A stretch of DNA of 64,000 nucleotides from Clostridia bacterium. Its GTDB lineage: Bacteria; Bacillota; Clostridia; TANB77; CAG-508. The stretch is from assembly GCA_017937285.1 (NCBI GenBank), contig JAGBDU010000002.1:1-64000 (forward strand), in the 5' to 3' direction. Positions 24,550-31,785 of this stretch are shown here, piece by piece. Made by a program: the position numbers and the translations under genes. Numbering within the stretch: position 1 is the first letter of the stretch; each line of letters begins with the position of its first letter. The notes below the pieces were generated by a model. It saw only the letters and a program-made list of their open reading frames with translations, searched no databases and was not told the origin of the DNA.

Positions 24550-25749
24550 ATGAAATTAATAGAATTTAACGAATATAATAATTTAAATATAAACAATCAA
24601 TTAAATAAAAAAAAATTAACAGTATTTATATTAATAATATTGATAATTGTAATAACTATATCTTTTTTCGTAATCTACATGTTCAACTCAAAATTTAGAA
24701 ATTGGGCGGATATGCATATACTAATGAAAACTGTTTCAGAGGGTCAATTATCATCAATAGAAATAGAAACAGATGAAAATGCATCAATATATGCATATGA
24801 TAAATATATAGCAGTGTTAAATGATAATAAATTAAATTTGTACAATTCGTCTGCGAAAAAAGTTGAAACTTTAAATATTAATATAAATAATCCTTTGTTT
24901 ACATCAAACGGAAAATATATGGTTATAGCCGAAAAAGAGAAACAAAAGGTGTATTTAATATCTGGGACAAAAGTGTTATGGACAACTGATATAGACGGAA
25001 TAATTTCAAGAATAAATGTAAATGAAAATGGATATGTATCGATTGTGTGTTCAGGAACAACATATAAATCTGTAATTATAGTTTTTGATCAAGATGGAAA
25101 TCAATTATTTAAAATATATATACCAAATAACTCAGTTGTTGATAGTGTAATATCAAGTGATAATAAATATTTAAGTTTTGCAGAAGTAGATACAAGTGGA
25201 ACGTTAATAAAATCAGTTGTAAAAACAGTTTCTATAAAAGATGCTAAAAATTCGTTAGAAAATTCAACAGCATATACATATGAAATGCCAACAAATGCTT
25301 TAATAATAAATTTAAAATATCAGGGTAGTAAAAATTTAATATGTATGTGCAATGATGGAATAAGTTTATTGTCAGATGGAAATATGCAGCAATTAATGAA
25401 TTTTGAAGAAGAAGGAAAACGTTATACTTTTGCTGGAATAGATTTAATAAATAATATCTATGAAATAGAAGAAATATCAGATGGAATATCAAACCAAGTT
25501 TCTAAAATTAAGCTAATAAATACGGGAACTAAAAAAACAAATGATTATTCAATAAATAGTATAGCAAAAGGAACTTCTTCAGCAGGAGATAATATTGCAA
25601 TAAATCTTGGAACAGAAATATATTTTATAAATACAAAAGGATGGCTAAAGAAAAAATATATTGCAAATGAAGAAATTAGAAATATAATTGTTTCTGATAG
25701 AATAGCAGCAATTGTTTTTAAAGATAAGATAGAAATTTTGGTTCTATAA
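24550..25749 (+). CDS. DUF5711-like membrane-anchored beta-propeller protein
   Basis: This 399-residue protein has a short cytoplasmic N-terminus, one transmembrane helix (about residues 24-46) and a long extracytoplasmic region of repeated short beta-strands. Typical strands are YAYDKYIAVLNDNKLNLYNSSAK and VSIVCSGTTYKSVIIVFDQDG, which look like blades of a WD40/PQQ-type propeller. This matches the DUF5711 family of Bacillota, whose function is not known. The ATG follows AGAGGAAA. The CvpA gene follows after about 70 bp with no terminator, so the pair is probably an operon, an arrangement that would place it among envelope or division functions. That last step is inference from context only. 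No catalytic residues are recognisable. Confidence 0.7.
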   Translation: MKLIEFNEYNNLNINNQLNKKKLTVFILIILIIVITISFFVIYMFNSKFRNWADMHILMKTVSEGQLSSIEIETDENASIYAYDKYIAVLNDNKLNLYNSSAKKVETLNININNPLFTSNGKYMVIAEKEKQKVYLISGTKVLWTTDIDGIISRINVNENGYVSIVCSGTTYKSVIIVFDQDGNQLFKIYIPNNSVVDSVISSDNKYLSFAEVDTSGTLIKSVVKTVSIKDAKNSLENSTAYTYEMPTNALIINLKYQGSKNLICMCNDGISLLSDGNMQQLMNFEEEGKRYTFAGIDLINNIYEIEEISDGISNQVSKIKLINTGTKKTNDYSINSIAKGTSSAGDNIAINLGTEIYFINTKGWLKKKYIANEEIRNIIVSDRIAAIVFKDKIEILVL

Positions 25750-25822
25750 AGAAGGATAGATATAAAAAAATTAAATTTTTATAACTATGAGTGGTTGTGA
25801 AAAGAAAGGGATGAATGTTATT

Positions 25823-26485
25823 ATGGGAATAATAGTAGATTTAATTATAATATTAATTTTGGGTTTATGCATATTTAATGGATATAAAAAAGGACTTGCA
25901 AAATCTTTGTTAAAACTTCTTACTTCAGTAATAGCAATAATAATTGCATTAGTTTTATATAAGCCTTTTGTTAATTTTGTAACTGAAAGTACAACAATAG
26001 ATGATAATATACGATTTTCATTAGAAAAAGTAATGAATCAAAATAACGATAATAATGATGAAAAAATAGTAAATGAAGATAGTGGAATACCAAAACCAAT
26101 TGCTAACTATTTAAATGAGAATATTAAACAATCAGCTGAAGCTCAAAAAGAAGTTGCAATTTCAGAAACATCTAAGGCTGCTGCTAAACTTATTGTAAAT
26201 GTGGCATGTATACTTATTATATATATAATTGCAAAAATCTTATTAAAAATAATAACAATATTTGTAGATATTTTTGCAAGTTTACCAGTAATAAAACAAT
26301 TTAATGAACTTGGTGGTATAATTTATGGAATAATTGAAGGTATTGTAATATTACTAATAATAGTAACTTTAATTTCTGTTATAACTCCATTGATAGGTAA
26401 TTATGGAATTTCTAATTTAATTTTAGAATCTCATATTGGAAAATTCTTGTATAATAATAATATATTTTTAAATTTAATCTTTTAA
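25823..26485 (+). CDS. CvpA-family membrane protein
   Basis: This protein of about 220 residues has the CvpA topology. Two N-terminal helices are separated by the family motif NGYKKGLAKSLLKLL. An acidic/Asn-rich hydrophilic stretch follows (NQNNDNNDEK), then two more helices, the first ending before PVIKQFNELGGIIYGIIEGI, a conserved CvpA loop. In Escherichia coli CvpA is linked to colicin V production and envelope homeostasis; in Bacillota the function is not settled. The frame is open from ATG 25787, but that codon has no ribosome binding site. ATG 25823 (MGIIVDL) follows AAAGGG by 12 nt and gives the normal CvpA N-terminus. It lies downstream of the DUF5711 gene and ends in a bidirectional terminator. 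Confidence 0.83.
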   Translation: MGIIVDLIIILILGLCIFNGYKKGLAKSLLKLLTSVIAIIIALVLYKPFVNFVTESTTIDDNIRFSLEKVMNQNNDNNDEKIVNEDSGIPKPIANYLNENIKQSAEAQKEVAISETSKAAAKLIVNVACILIIYIIAKILLKIITIFVDIFASLPVIKQFNELGGIIYGIIEGIVILLIIVTLISVITPLIGNYGISNLILESHIGKFLYNNNIFLNLIF

Positions 26486-26496
26486 TTATTGAAATT

Positions 26497-26524
26497 AAGC
26501 TGAATTATTGATATAATTCAGCTT
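26497..26524. terminator. Bidirectional terminator between CvpA and D,D-carboxypeptidase genes
   Basis: A perfect 12-bp stem (26497-26508 with 26513-26524) with a TGAT loop lies exactly between two convergent genes. Confidence 0.75.
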
Positions 26525-26533
26525 AGTTATTTC

Positions 26534-27868
26534 TTAATAAAAAGAATGTCTAAAATATTTTGGCTCTTTTGATGATCTACTTTTTCTATGAAACCTATTT
26601 TTCCTTTTATTTGTGAAAATTGTAATAATAATTATTATAAGTAAAATTGCCAGTAGTATATAAAAGAAATATAACATTGTATTAGAATTGGTAGGTAAAA
26701 TATCACTACTTGATAATAAATCAACATTATACAATTTTCCATCTATATTGTAAGTTATGCTTCCAACTACTGTATCTTTATAAATAGGTAATTGTAAATC
26801 GTTTTTCCATTCAATATTAGAAGTAATATTTTGATAATTAGCATTATTTACTAAAATGTTTAAATCTTCTGAAAAAACAAGATTGGCGTCTTGTAAATTA
26901 GCAGGGATGTTTGTTAAATTAGATTTATCTAAAGAAGTATTTTTGCTACAAATTGTATGATATTTAAAATTATTAAATCCATATTCAAATAATGTATGAC
27001 AATCCAATTCACGTTCACTTTTTAAATCTTCTGTTTTATCCCCACCTAAAACTACACAGATTAATTCAATATCATCCTTTTTTGCTTTAGCAACTATACA
27101 AGATTTGGCTTTGTCTGTATAGCCGGTTTTTAAACCAGTTGCATATTCATAATAATATTTATTCTTAGGAGTAATTAAAGTATTTGTTGTTTTAAAAATT
27201 CTTTCTTTTCCATCAGGTAAATTTGGCAGTGAATAATTTGTTTGAGTGGCTATTTCTCTTATTTTTTCGAATGTATTAGCATATTTTCCTATTAAAGCCA
27301 TATCATAGGCTGTTGAATAATGCTCATCATTATGTATTCCACTTGGATTAACAAAGTGTGTATTTTGGCATCCTATTTCTTTTGCTTTTGCATTCATCAT
27401 TATAGCAAAGTCATCAATTGAACCAGCAATATGGTACGCTAATACGTTTGCTGCATCATTTGCAGATGGAATTAATAAAACGTGTAAGAGTTGCTCAACT
27501 GTTAAGGTTTCATCAGCTCTTAGTGCAGCAGTGGTATAGCTTTTTGGAATTCCATTTAAGGCTTCTTTATTTATTATAATAGAATCTGATAAATTGCAAT
27601 TTTCTAAAGTTAAAATTGCTGTCATTAATTTTGTTGTACTTGCAGGATATGCTTTTTCATAAGCATTATGCTCATATAATATTTGTCCTGTTGTTGAATC
27701 AATAAGTATTGATTCATTTGAATATAATGTAATATTATTATATGAATTATTTATTTCTAAATTATTTTGTGTATCTGCATAAGAATATTTTGTAAGTATT
27801 GATAAGATAAATACAATAATTGTTAAAATATAAAAATATCTATAAAAATGTGATTTTAATTTGTTCAT
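26534..27868 (-). CDS. D-alanyl-D-alanine carboxypeptidase (DacF/PBP5 family)
   Basis: This extracytoplasmic serine peptidase trims the terminal D-Ala from peptidoglycan stem peptides. The three penicillin-binding motifs are complete: STTK at residues 77-80 (catalytic Ser77), SAN at 135-137 and KTG at 247-249. Residues 12-29 form a signal or anchor helix. A second helix near the C-terminus (about 404-425) and the following basic tail (KRKNRFHRKSRSSKEPK) anchor the protein in the membrane, in place of the amphipathic helix of classical PBP5. A PBP5_C-like beta domain (about 305-385) lies between. It is transcribed alone and ends in a terminator shared with the CvpA gene. The ATG at 27868 is preceded by AAAGGGAG. 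In sporulating species DacF-type enzymes act in cortex modification; that role is possible but unproven here. Confidence 0.93.
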   Translation of the reverse strand: MNKLKSHFYRYFYILTIIVFILSILTKYSYADTQNNLEINNSYNNITLYSNESILIDSTTGQILYEHNAYEKAYPASTTKLMTAILTLENCNLSDSIIINKEALNGIPKSYTTAALRADETLTVEQLLHVLLIPSANDAANVLAYHIAGSIDDFAIMMNAKAKEIGCQNTHFVNPSGIHNDEHYSTAYDMALIGKYANTFEKIREIATQTNYSLPNLPDGKERIFKTTNTLITPKNKYYYEYATGLKTGYTDKAKSCIVAKAKKDDIELICVVLGGDKTEDLKSERELDCHTLFEYGFNNFKYHTICSKNTSLDKSNLTNIPANLQDANLVFSEDLNILVNNANYQNITSNIEWKNDLQLPIYKDTVVGSITYNIDGKLYNVDLLSSSDILPTNSNTMLYFFYILLAILLIIIIITIFTNKRKNRFHRKSRSSKEPKYFRHSFY

Positions 27869-27929
27869 TTGTTAACTCCCTTTAAAAAATACTTTTTTAA
27901 TATATATTAAAAATTATTTTATTTCAAGT

Positions 27930-28010
27930 ATTATATTATAAAAAATTCCGTTCCTTACTGGTCGGCAGGCTAAAGTTTTAATACATTAGTAATTATGTGC
28001 TTTGAAATAG
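27930..28010. repeat. Partial second copy of the MITE-like element
   Basis: About 80 bp match 4715-4795 with roughly four differences, including the terminal repeat and the TTCCTTACTGGTCGGCAGGC core. The right half of the element is missing. The sequence instead runs into a fragment (28011-28040) resembling the B-type element. It lies in the gap between the D,D-carboxypeptidase and ComEA-like genes. Confidence 0.7.
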
Positions 28011-28040
28011 GCTGTTCAAAGGAAATATAAATATAAAAAA
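28011..28040. repeat. B-type element fragment
   Basis: The segment GCTGTTCAAAGGAAATATAA and following A+T-rich bases resemble the inner part of the elements at 24314-24430 and 31387-31450. It directly abuts the truncated A-type copy, so the two may belong to one element family with exchangeable halves. Confidence 0.45.
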
Positions 28041-28104
28041 TTTATCTACTTATTGAACATTAAGTATTACTTTTAGGTTCAGAGTAAAAAATAGGAGGTT
28101 TTAT

Positions 28105-28758
28105 ATGCAAAATATTAAAAAATATAAAATGATATATATTATTTTATGTATAAGTATTGTATTAATATGTGTTATTATTTGTTTTTTTATGGACAATAAT
28201 AATAATACAAATGATAATTATAATTTTATTGAATTTACAGAAGAAAATAATAAAAGCGAGGATACGAATAATATGTTAGAAAGTTCAGAAGAAAATAGAA
28301 TAATCTATATACATATAACAGGTGAGGTGGTGAATCCAGGAGTTTTTATGCTAAATGAGGGTGATAGAATAAAAGATGCAATTGAAAAGGCAGGAGGATT
28401 AACAAATGATGCAGATATAGAAAAGATAAATTTGGCATATCAATTATCTGATGGTCAAAAAATAAATATTCCGAATGTAAATGATAAAAACAATAATAAA
28501 GAAAACTATATTACAGAAAGTGATGGAGAAAATATAATTATAGCTGATGAAGATTATGAAAAAAAGAAAAAAATTAATATAAATACTGCTACTCAAGCAG
28601 AGCTTGAATCACTTACGGGAATAGGACCTTCGACAGCTGCTAAAATAATTGAATATAGAAAATTAAATGGAAAATTCAAAAAAATAGAAGATTTAAAAAA
28701 TGTTTCTGGAATAGGAGAATCAAAATATGAAAGTATAAAAAATGATATTGTGTGTTAA
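28105..28758 (+). CDS. comEA: ComEA-like DNA-binding protein (SLBB + helix-hairpin-helix)
   Basis: This 217-residue membrane-anchored protein has the architecture of the competence DNA receptor ComEA. It has a transmembrane helix (about residues 9-28) and an acidic linker. An SLBB-like domain (about 66-115) follows, with VTGEV-type HITGEVVNPGVFMLNEGDRIKDAI. The C-terminal (HhH)2 domain (about 154-217) carries ININTATQAELESLTGIGPSTAAKIIEYR and VSGIGESKYESIK. The GIGP and GIGE hairpins bind double-stranded DNA. In competent Bacillota comEA is followed by comEB/comEC; here neither is present. It could be a stand-alone competence gene or serve another extracellular DNA-binding role. The ATG follows AGGAGG. 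Confidence 0.85.
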   Translation: MQNIKKYKMIYIILCISIVLICVIICFFMDNNNNTNDNYNFIEFTEENNKSEDTNNMLESSEENRIIYIHITGEVVNPGVFMLNEGDRIKDAIEKAGGLTNDADIEKINLAYQLSDGQKINIPNVNDKNNNKENYITESDGENIIIADEDYEKKKKININTATQAELESLTGIGPSTAAKIIEYRKLNGKFKKIEDLKNVSGIGESKYESIKNDIVC

Positions 28759-28837
28759 AAACGTCCCAACTGAAGCACTTGACCCAATTCCAAAAATAAG
28801 TTATAATAATCGAGTATTATGAATAGGAGGAACGGAG

Positions 28838-30418
28838 ATGTTAAATGCAATAGGAGTAACTGTAAGATTTGGTAAAAGAACATTATTTGAAGATGTTAAT
28901 ATTAAGTTTAACAAAGGATGTTGTTATGGAATAATTGGGGCAAATGGAGCTGGTAAGTCAACATTTTTAAAGGTTTTATCAGGCGAATTAGAGCCAAGTA
29001 AAGGCGAAGTATCTATGGAAAAAGGCGAAAGATTATCTGTTTTAAAACAAGATCACTTTGCTTATGAAGAGCATACAGTTATAGATACTGTAATAATGGG
29101 TAATCAAGAGCTATATAAAATAATGCAAGAAAAAAATGCAATATATGCGAAACCAGATTTTTCTGAAGAAGATGGAATGATAGCTGCAAAATTAGAAGAA
29201 AGATTTGCAGAGCTAGATGGATGGAATGCAGAATCAGATGCAGAAGTTTTATTAAATGATTTAGGAATAGATGGAAGTAAACATTATAAATTAATGAGTG
29301 AAATTGAAGCAAAAGAAAAAGTAAAGGTTTTACTTGCACAAGCCCTATTTGGAAATCCTGATATTTTATTATTAGATGAGCCTACAAACGACTTAGACTT
29401 AAAAAGTATAAGTTGGTTAGAAGAATTTTTAATAAATTTTGAAAATACAGTAATTGTAGTATCACATGATAGATATTTCTTAAATAAAGTATGTACACAT
29501 ATAGCTGATGTAGACTTTGGAAAAATAAAAGTATATCCAGGAAATTACGACTTCTGGTATGAATCAAGCCAATTAGCATTAAAACAAATGAAAGATGCAA
29601 ATAAAAAGAAAGAAGAAAAAATTAAAGAGCTACAGGAATTTATTGCAAGGTTTAGTGCTAATGCTTCAAAATCTAAACAAGCTACATCAAGAAAAAAATC
29701 ATTAGAAAAAATAGAATTAGATGAAATAAAACCATCAAACAGAAAATATCCATATGTAGATTTTAAACCAGATAGAGAGCCTGGAAAAGATATATTACAA
29801 GTAAAAAATATTTCAAAAACAATAAATGGAGAAAAACTTTTAAATAATGTTTCATTTACTGTTAAACAAGGTGATAAAATTGCAATATTAGCAGATAATG
29901 AAAATGCCAAAACACTATTATTTCAAATAATTGCAGGAGAAGTAGAACCAGATGAAGGTGAAGTTGTTTGGGGAACAACAATAACAAATTCATATTTCCC
30001 TAAAGACAATAGTTATTTATTTGAATCAGATGATACTATAACGGATTGGCTAAGACAATATTCAAAGGATCCAGATGAAACATATGTAAGAAGCTTTTTA
30101 GGTAGAATGTTATTTTCAGGAGAAGAAGCACTAAAAAAAGTAAATGTTTTATCTGGAGGAGAGAAAGTAAGATGTGTACTTTCTAAAATAATGTTATCAG
30201 GAGCTAATTTTTTAATATTTGATGAACCAACAAACCATTTAGATATGGAAAGTATTACATCATTAAATGATGGAATGATTAAATTTAAAGGAAATATGAT
30301 ATTTACATCACATGATCATCAACTAACTCAAACAGTTGCAAATAGAATAATAGATATTAAAACTGATAAAGTGGTTGATAGAGAAATAACTTATAATGAA
30401 TATTTAGGAATTGAATAA
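28838..30418 (+). CDS. ABC-F family ATPase (YkpA/YbiT-like)
   Basis: This soluble twin-ATPase of the ABC-F family acts on ribosomes during translation in characterised members. NBD1 has Walker A GANGAGKST (residues 34-42) and Walker B LLLDEP; NBD2 has signature LSGGE (438-442) and Walker B LIFDEP. The linker (about 240-300) is Lys/Glu-rich and helical, as expected for the P-site tRNA interaction motif. Oddly, the NBD1 signature reads MSEIEAKEK (about 153-161) with no SGG, and the NBD2 Walker A reads ADNENAKT (352-359) without GxxGxGK. These two pair in one composite site, so one ATP site is intact and one degenerate. YkpA/YbiT-type proteins often show this. GGAGG precedes ATG 28838, and two small membrane genes follow within 20 bp. 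No resistance role is evident. Confidence 0.9.
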   Translation: MLNAIGVTVRFGKRTLFEDVNIKFNKGCCYGIIGANGAGKSTFLKVLSGELEPSKGEVSMEKGERLSVLKQDHFAYEEHTVIDTVIMGNQELYKIMQEKNAIYAKPDFSEEDGMIAAKLEERFAELDGWNAESDAEVLLNDLGIDGSKHYKLMSEIEAKEKVKVLLAQALFGNPDILLLDEPTNDLDLKSISWLEEFLINFENTVIVVSHDRYFLNKVCTHIADVDFGKIKVYPGNYDFWYESSQLALKQMKDANKKKEEKIKELQEFIARFSANASKSKQATSRKKSLEKIELDEIKPSNRKYPYVDFKPDREPGKDILQVKNISKTINGEKLLNNVSFTVKQGDKIAILADNENAKTLLFQIIAGEVEPDEGEVVWGTTITNSYFPKDNSYLFESDDTITDWLRQYSKDPDETYVRSFLGRMLFSGEEALKKVNVLSGGEKVRCVLSKIMLSGANFLIFDEPTNHLDMESITSLNDGMIKFKGNMIFTSHDHQLTQTVANRIIDIKTDKVVDREITYNEYLGIE

Positions 30419-30433
30419 ACTTGGAGATTTATT

Positions 30434-30775
30434 ATGAATAAGATAAAATTTATGCATGTACGATTAGTAGTATATATATGTACAATAATAATTTTATTTT
30501 TTGTATATATTGAAAAAATAGAGCTAAAATGTTATTTTTATCAAATGCATGGGATACTTTGTCCCACTTGTGGACTCACAAGAGCAACAATAAATATTAT
30601 AAAATTGAACTTTGGAGAAGCTATAAAATACAATCAATTTTTTACATGTGTATTGATACCATTGGTCTTTATATTAATAGTTGATGATATATTTGTTATA
30701 TTACGAAGATTAATATTAAAAAAGAAATCAATATCTTTAGTTGAAATATTAACAGGAGAGTGTAAAATTGAATAA
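30434..30775 (+). CDS. DUF2752-family small membrane protein
   Basis: This 113-residue protein has the DUF2752 hallmark CPTCGLTRA (residues 43-51), preceded by a hydrophobic helix and followed by two more helices. The family is widespread in Bacillota, Bacteroidota and Actinomycetota, and its function is unknown. The paired Cys may bind metal or form a redox pair. The ATG follows TTGGAG. It starts 15 bp after the ABC-F gene and overlaps the next small gene by 8 bp, so the three are cotranscribed. A functional link with ABC-F is not established. Confidence 0.82.
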   Translation: MNKIKFMHVRLVVYICTIIILFFVYIEKIELKCYFYQMHGILCPTCGLTRATINIIKLNFGEAIKYNQFFTCVLIPLVFILIVDDIFVILRRLILKKKSISLVEILTGECKIE

Positions 30776-30974
30776 TATAAAAATTGTAGAAAATTGTATA
30801 ACCATAATAGGAATATTAGTGGACATATATATAATATCAAAGATTGTATTAAAAAAGAGAAAAATTTTAAAAGGAAATAAATGTACAGAAAACAAAAATA
30901 ATATTTACATTGTGCTAATTATGGTAAATATGATACTTTTTTTAATATGTGGTATTATAAGAAATTTTGGGTAA
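30768..30974 (+). CDS. Small two-helix membrane protein of unknown function
   Basis: This 68-residue protein has two hydrophobic helices separated by a basic, Asn-rich loop (KKRKILKGNK). I do not recognise a family. It starts at TTG 30768, 8 nt after the GGAGAG inside the end of the DUF2752 gene, so translation is probably coupled. It stops just before a strong terminator. Its good ribosome binding site and overlap argue that it is a real gene. Confidence 0.65.
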   Translation: MNNIKIVENCITIIGILVDIYIISKIVLKKRKILKGNKCTENKNNIYIVLIMVNMILFLICGIIRNFG

Positions 30975-31006
30975 AAAAATAAACGTATTTGATACGTTTA
31001 TTTTTT
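30974..31006. terminator. Bidirectional terminator between the ABC-F operon and DUF4190 gene
   Basis: AAACGTAT and ATACGTTT (30981-30988 with 30992-30999) form a tight hairpin extended by A- and T-runs on each side. It serves both convergent units. Confidence 0.85.
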
Positions 31007-31013
31007 GCTCTTA

Positions 31014-31298
31014 TTATAATAGACCTAATGTTCCAAGGGCAAGACCATAGCATATTAAATAGTAAACTCCCCATAAAGTTGCTAGTATACCACAAACTAG
31101 ACCTGCTATAGCCATACCTTTTCCAGCAGCTTTCTTTACTAAAGAAGCAGCACCTAAGATTAATCCTAGTAGTCCTAAAATAAGGTTAAGAATAGGTACA
31201 CAGAAAAATACTAATCCAAGTATACCTAATACCATAGAAGCTATAGATAATCCTTTTGAACCTTCTTGTGGTACATTAGTATTTTGATTTTCATCCAT
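31014..31298 (-). CDS. DUF4190 small membrane protein
   Basis: This 94-residue protein has a hydrophilic N-terminus (MDENQNTNVPQEG) and two or three glycine-rich helices with the DUF4190 pattern GLSIASMVLGILGLV, GLLGLILGAAS and GMAIAGLVCGILA. The family is common in Bacillota and has no known function. The ATG at 31298 follows AAGGAGGTG, an almost perfect ribosome binding site. The upstream GTG at 31307 lies between that site and the ATG and is rejected as the start. It has its own promoter at 31329-31357 and is divergent from rpoB. Confidence 0.85.
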   Translation of the reverse strand: MDENQNTNVPQEGSKGLSIASMVLGILGLVFFCVPILNLILGLLGLILGAASLVKKAAGKGMAIAGLVCGILATLWGVYYLICYGLALGTLGLL

Positions 31299-31328
31299 TA
31301 AAAACACCTCCTTTTCTATTTCAAAATA

Positions 31329-31357
31329 ATTATAACAATATGATTTTTTAAATGCAA
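31329..31357 (-). promoter_or_regulatory. Promoter of the DUF4190 gene
   Basis: On the minus strand TTGCAT (31352-31357) and TATAAT (31329-31334) have a 17-bp spacer. The start codon lies about 30 bp downstream. Confidence 0.65.
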
Positions 31358-31386
31358 TAATTTTGTCTAAAATAGACGAAAAAATT

Positions 31387-31450
31387 GTTTACAGTTCAGG
31401 TACATTAAGATAAGCCGTTCAAATGGTTATAAATATAAAAAAATTATAAA
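31387..31450. repeat. MITE-like element, copy B2
   Basis: The sequence beginning GTTTACAGTTCAGG matches the minus-strand reading of 24314-24430 over about 59 bp with roughly seven differences, including TTAAGATAAGCCGTTCAAA. It ends directly upstream of the rpoB promoter. This copy lacks the second arm of the long hairpin. Confidence 0.6.
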
Positions 31451-31467
31451 AAAGGTAAAAAAATCAA

Positions 31468-31497
31468 TTGACAATATATATATAAATATAATATAAT
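31468..31497 (+). promoter_or_regulatory. Consensus promoter of rpoBC with a long leader
   Basis: TTGACA (31468-31473) and TATAAT (31492-31497) are exact consensus boxes with an 18-bp spacer. The predicted leader of about 280 nt has no reading frame of note. It contains a weak AAAAAGG/CCTTTTT hairpin (31579-31600) that could be an attenuator, though no separate U-run follows it. No ribosomal-protein gene lies between this promoter and rpoB. Confidence 0.75.
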
Positions 31498-31785
31498 TAG
31501 AAATAATATTGTTTAAAAATATCTAAAGAAAAAAATCAATAAAATTAAAATTCACAAAAGGTAGTTGTCAAAAAAAATAAAAAGGCATCATACCTTTTTC
31601 TTGCACCATTTAAAACATGGTTATGTTAATTTAAAATAAGAGGAATTATTCTACAAATTTTGACATTAATAAACTTAAGAGCAGTGAGTATTATTAATAT
31701 CAATAAATTTGTAACAATAAGAAGGACTTATTTTAATTTCATATATATTTTTATTCTGCTTAAATTTTTATAGGGGTGATTTGTT

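Noticed and set aside
31579-31600. Strong attenuator in the rpoB leader
   Set aside because: The stem is short and A-U rich and no separate U-run follows, so I list it only as a weak possibility within the promoter entry.
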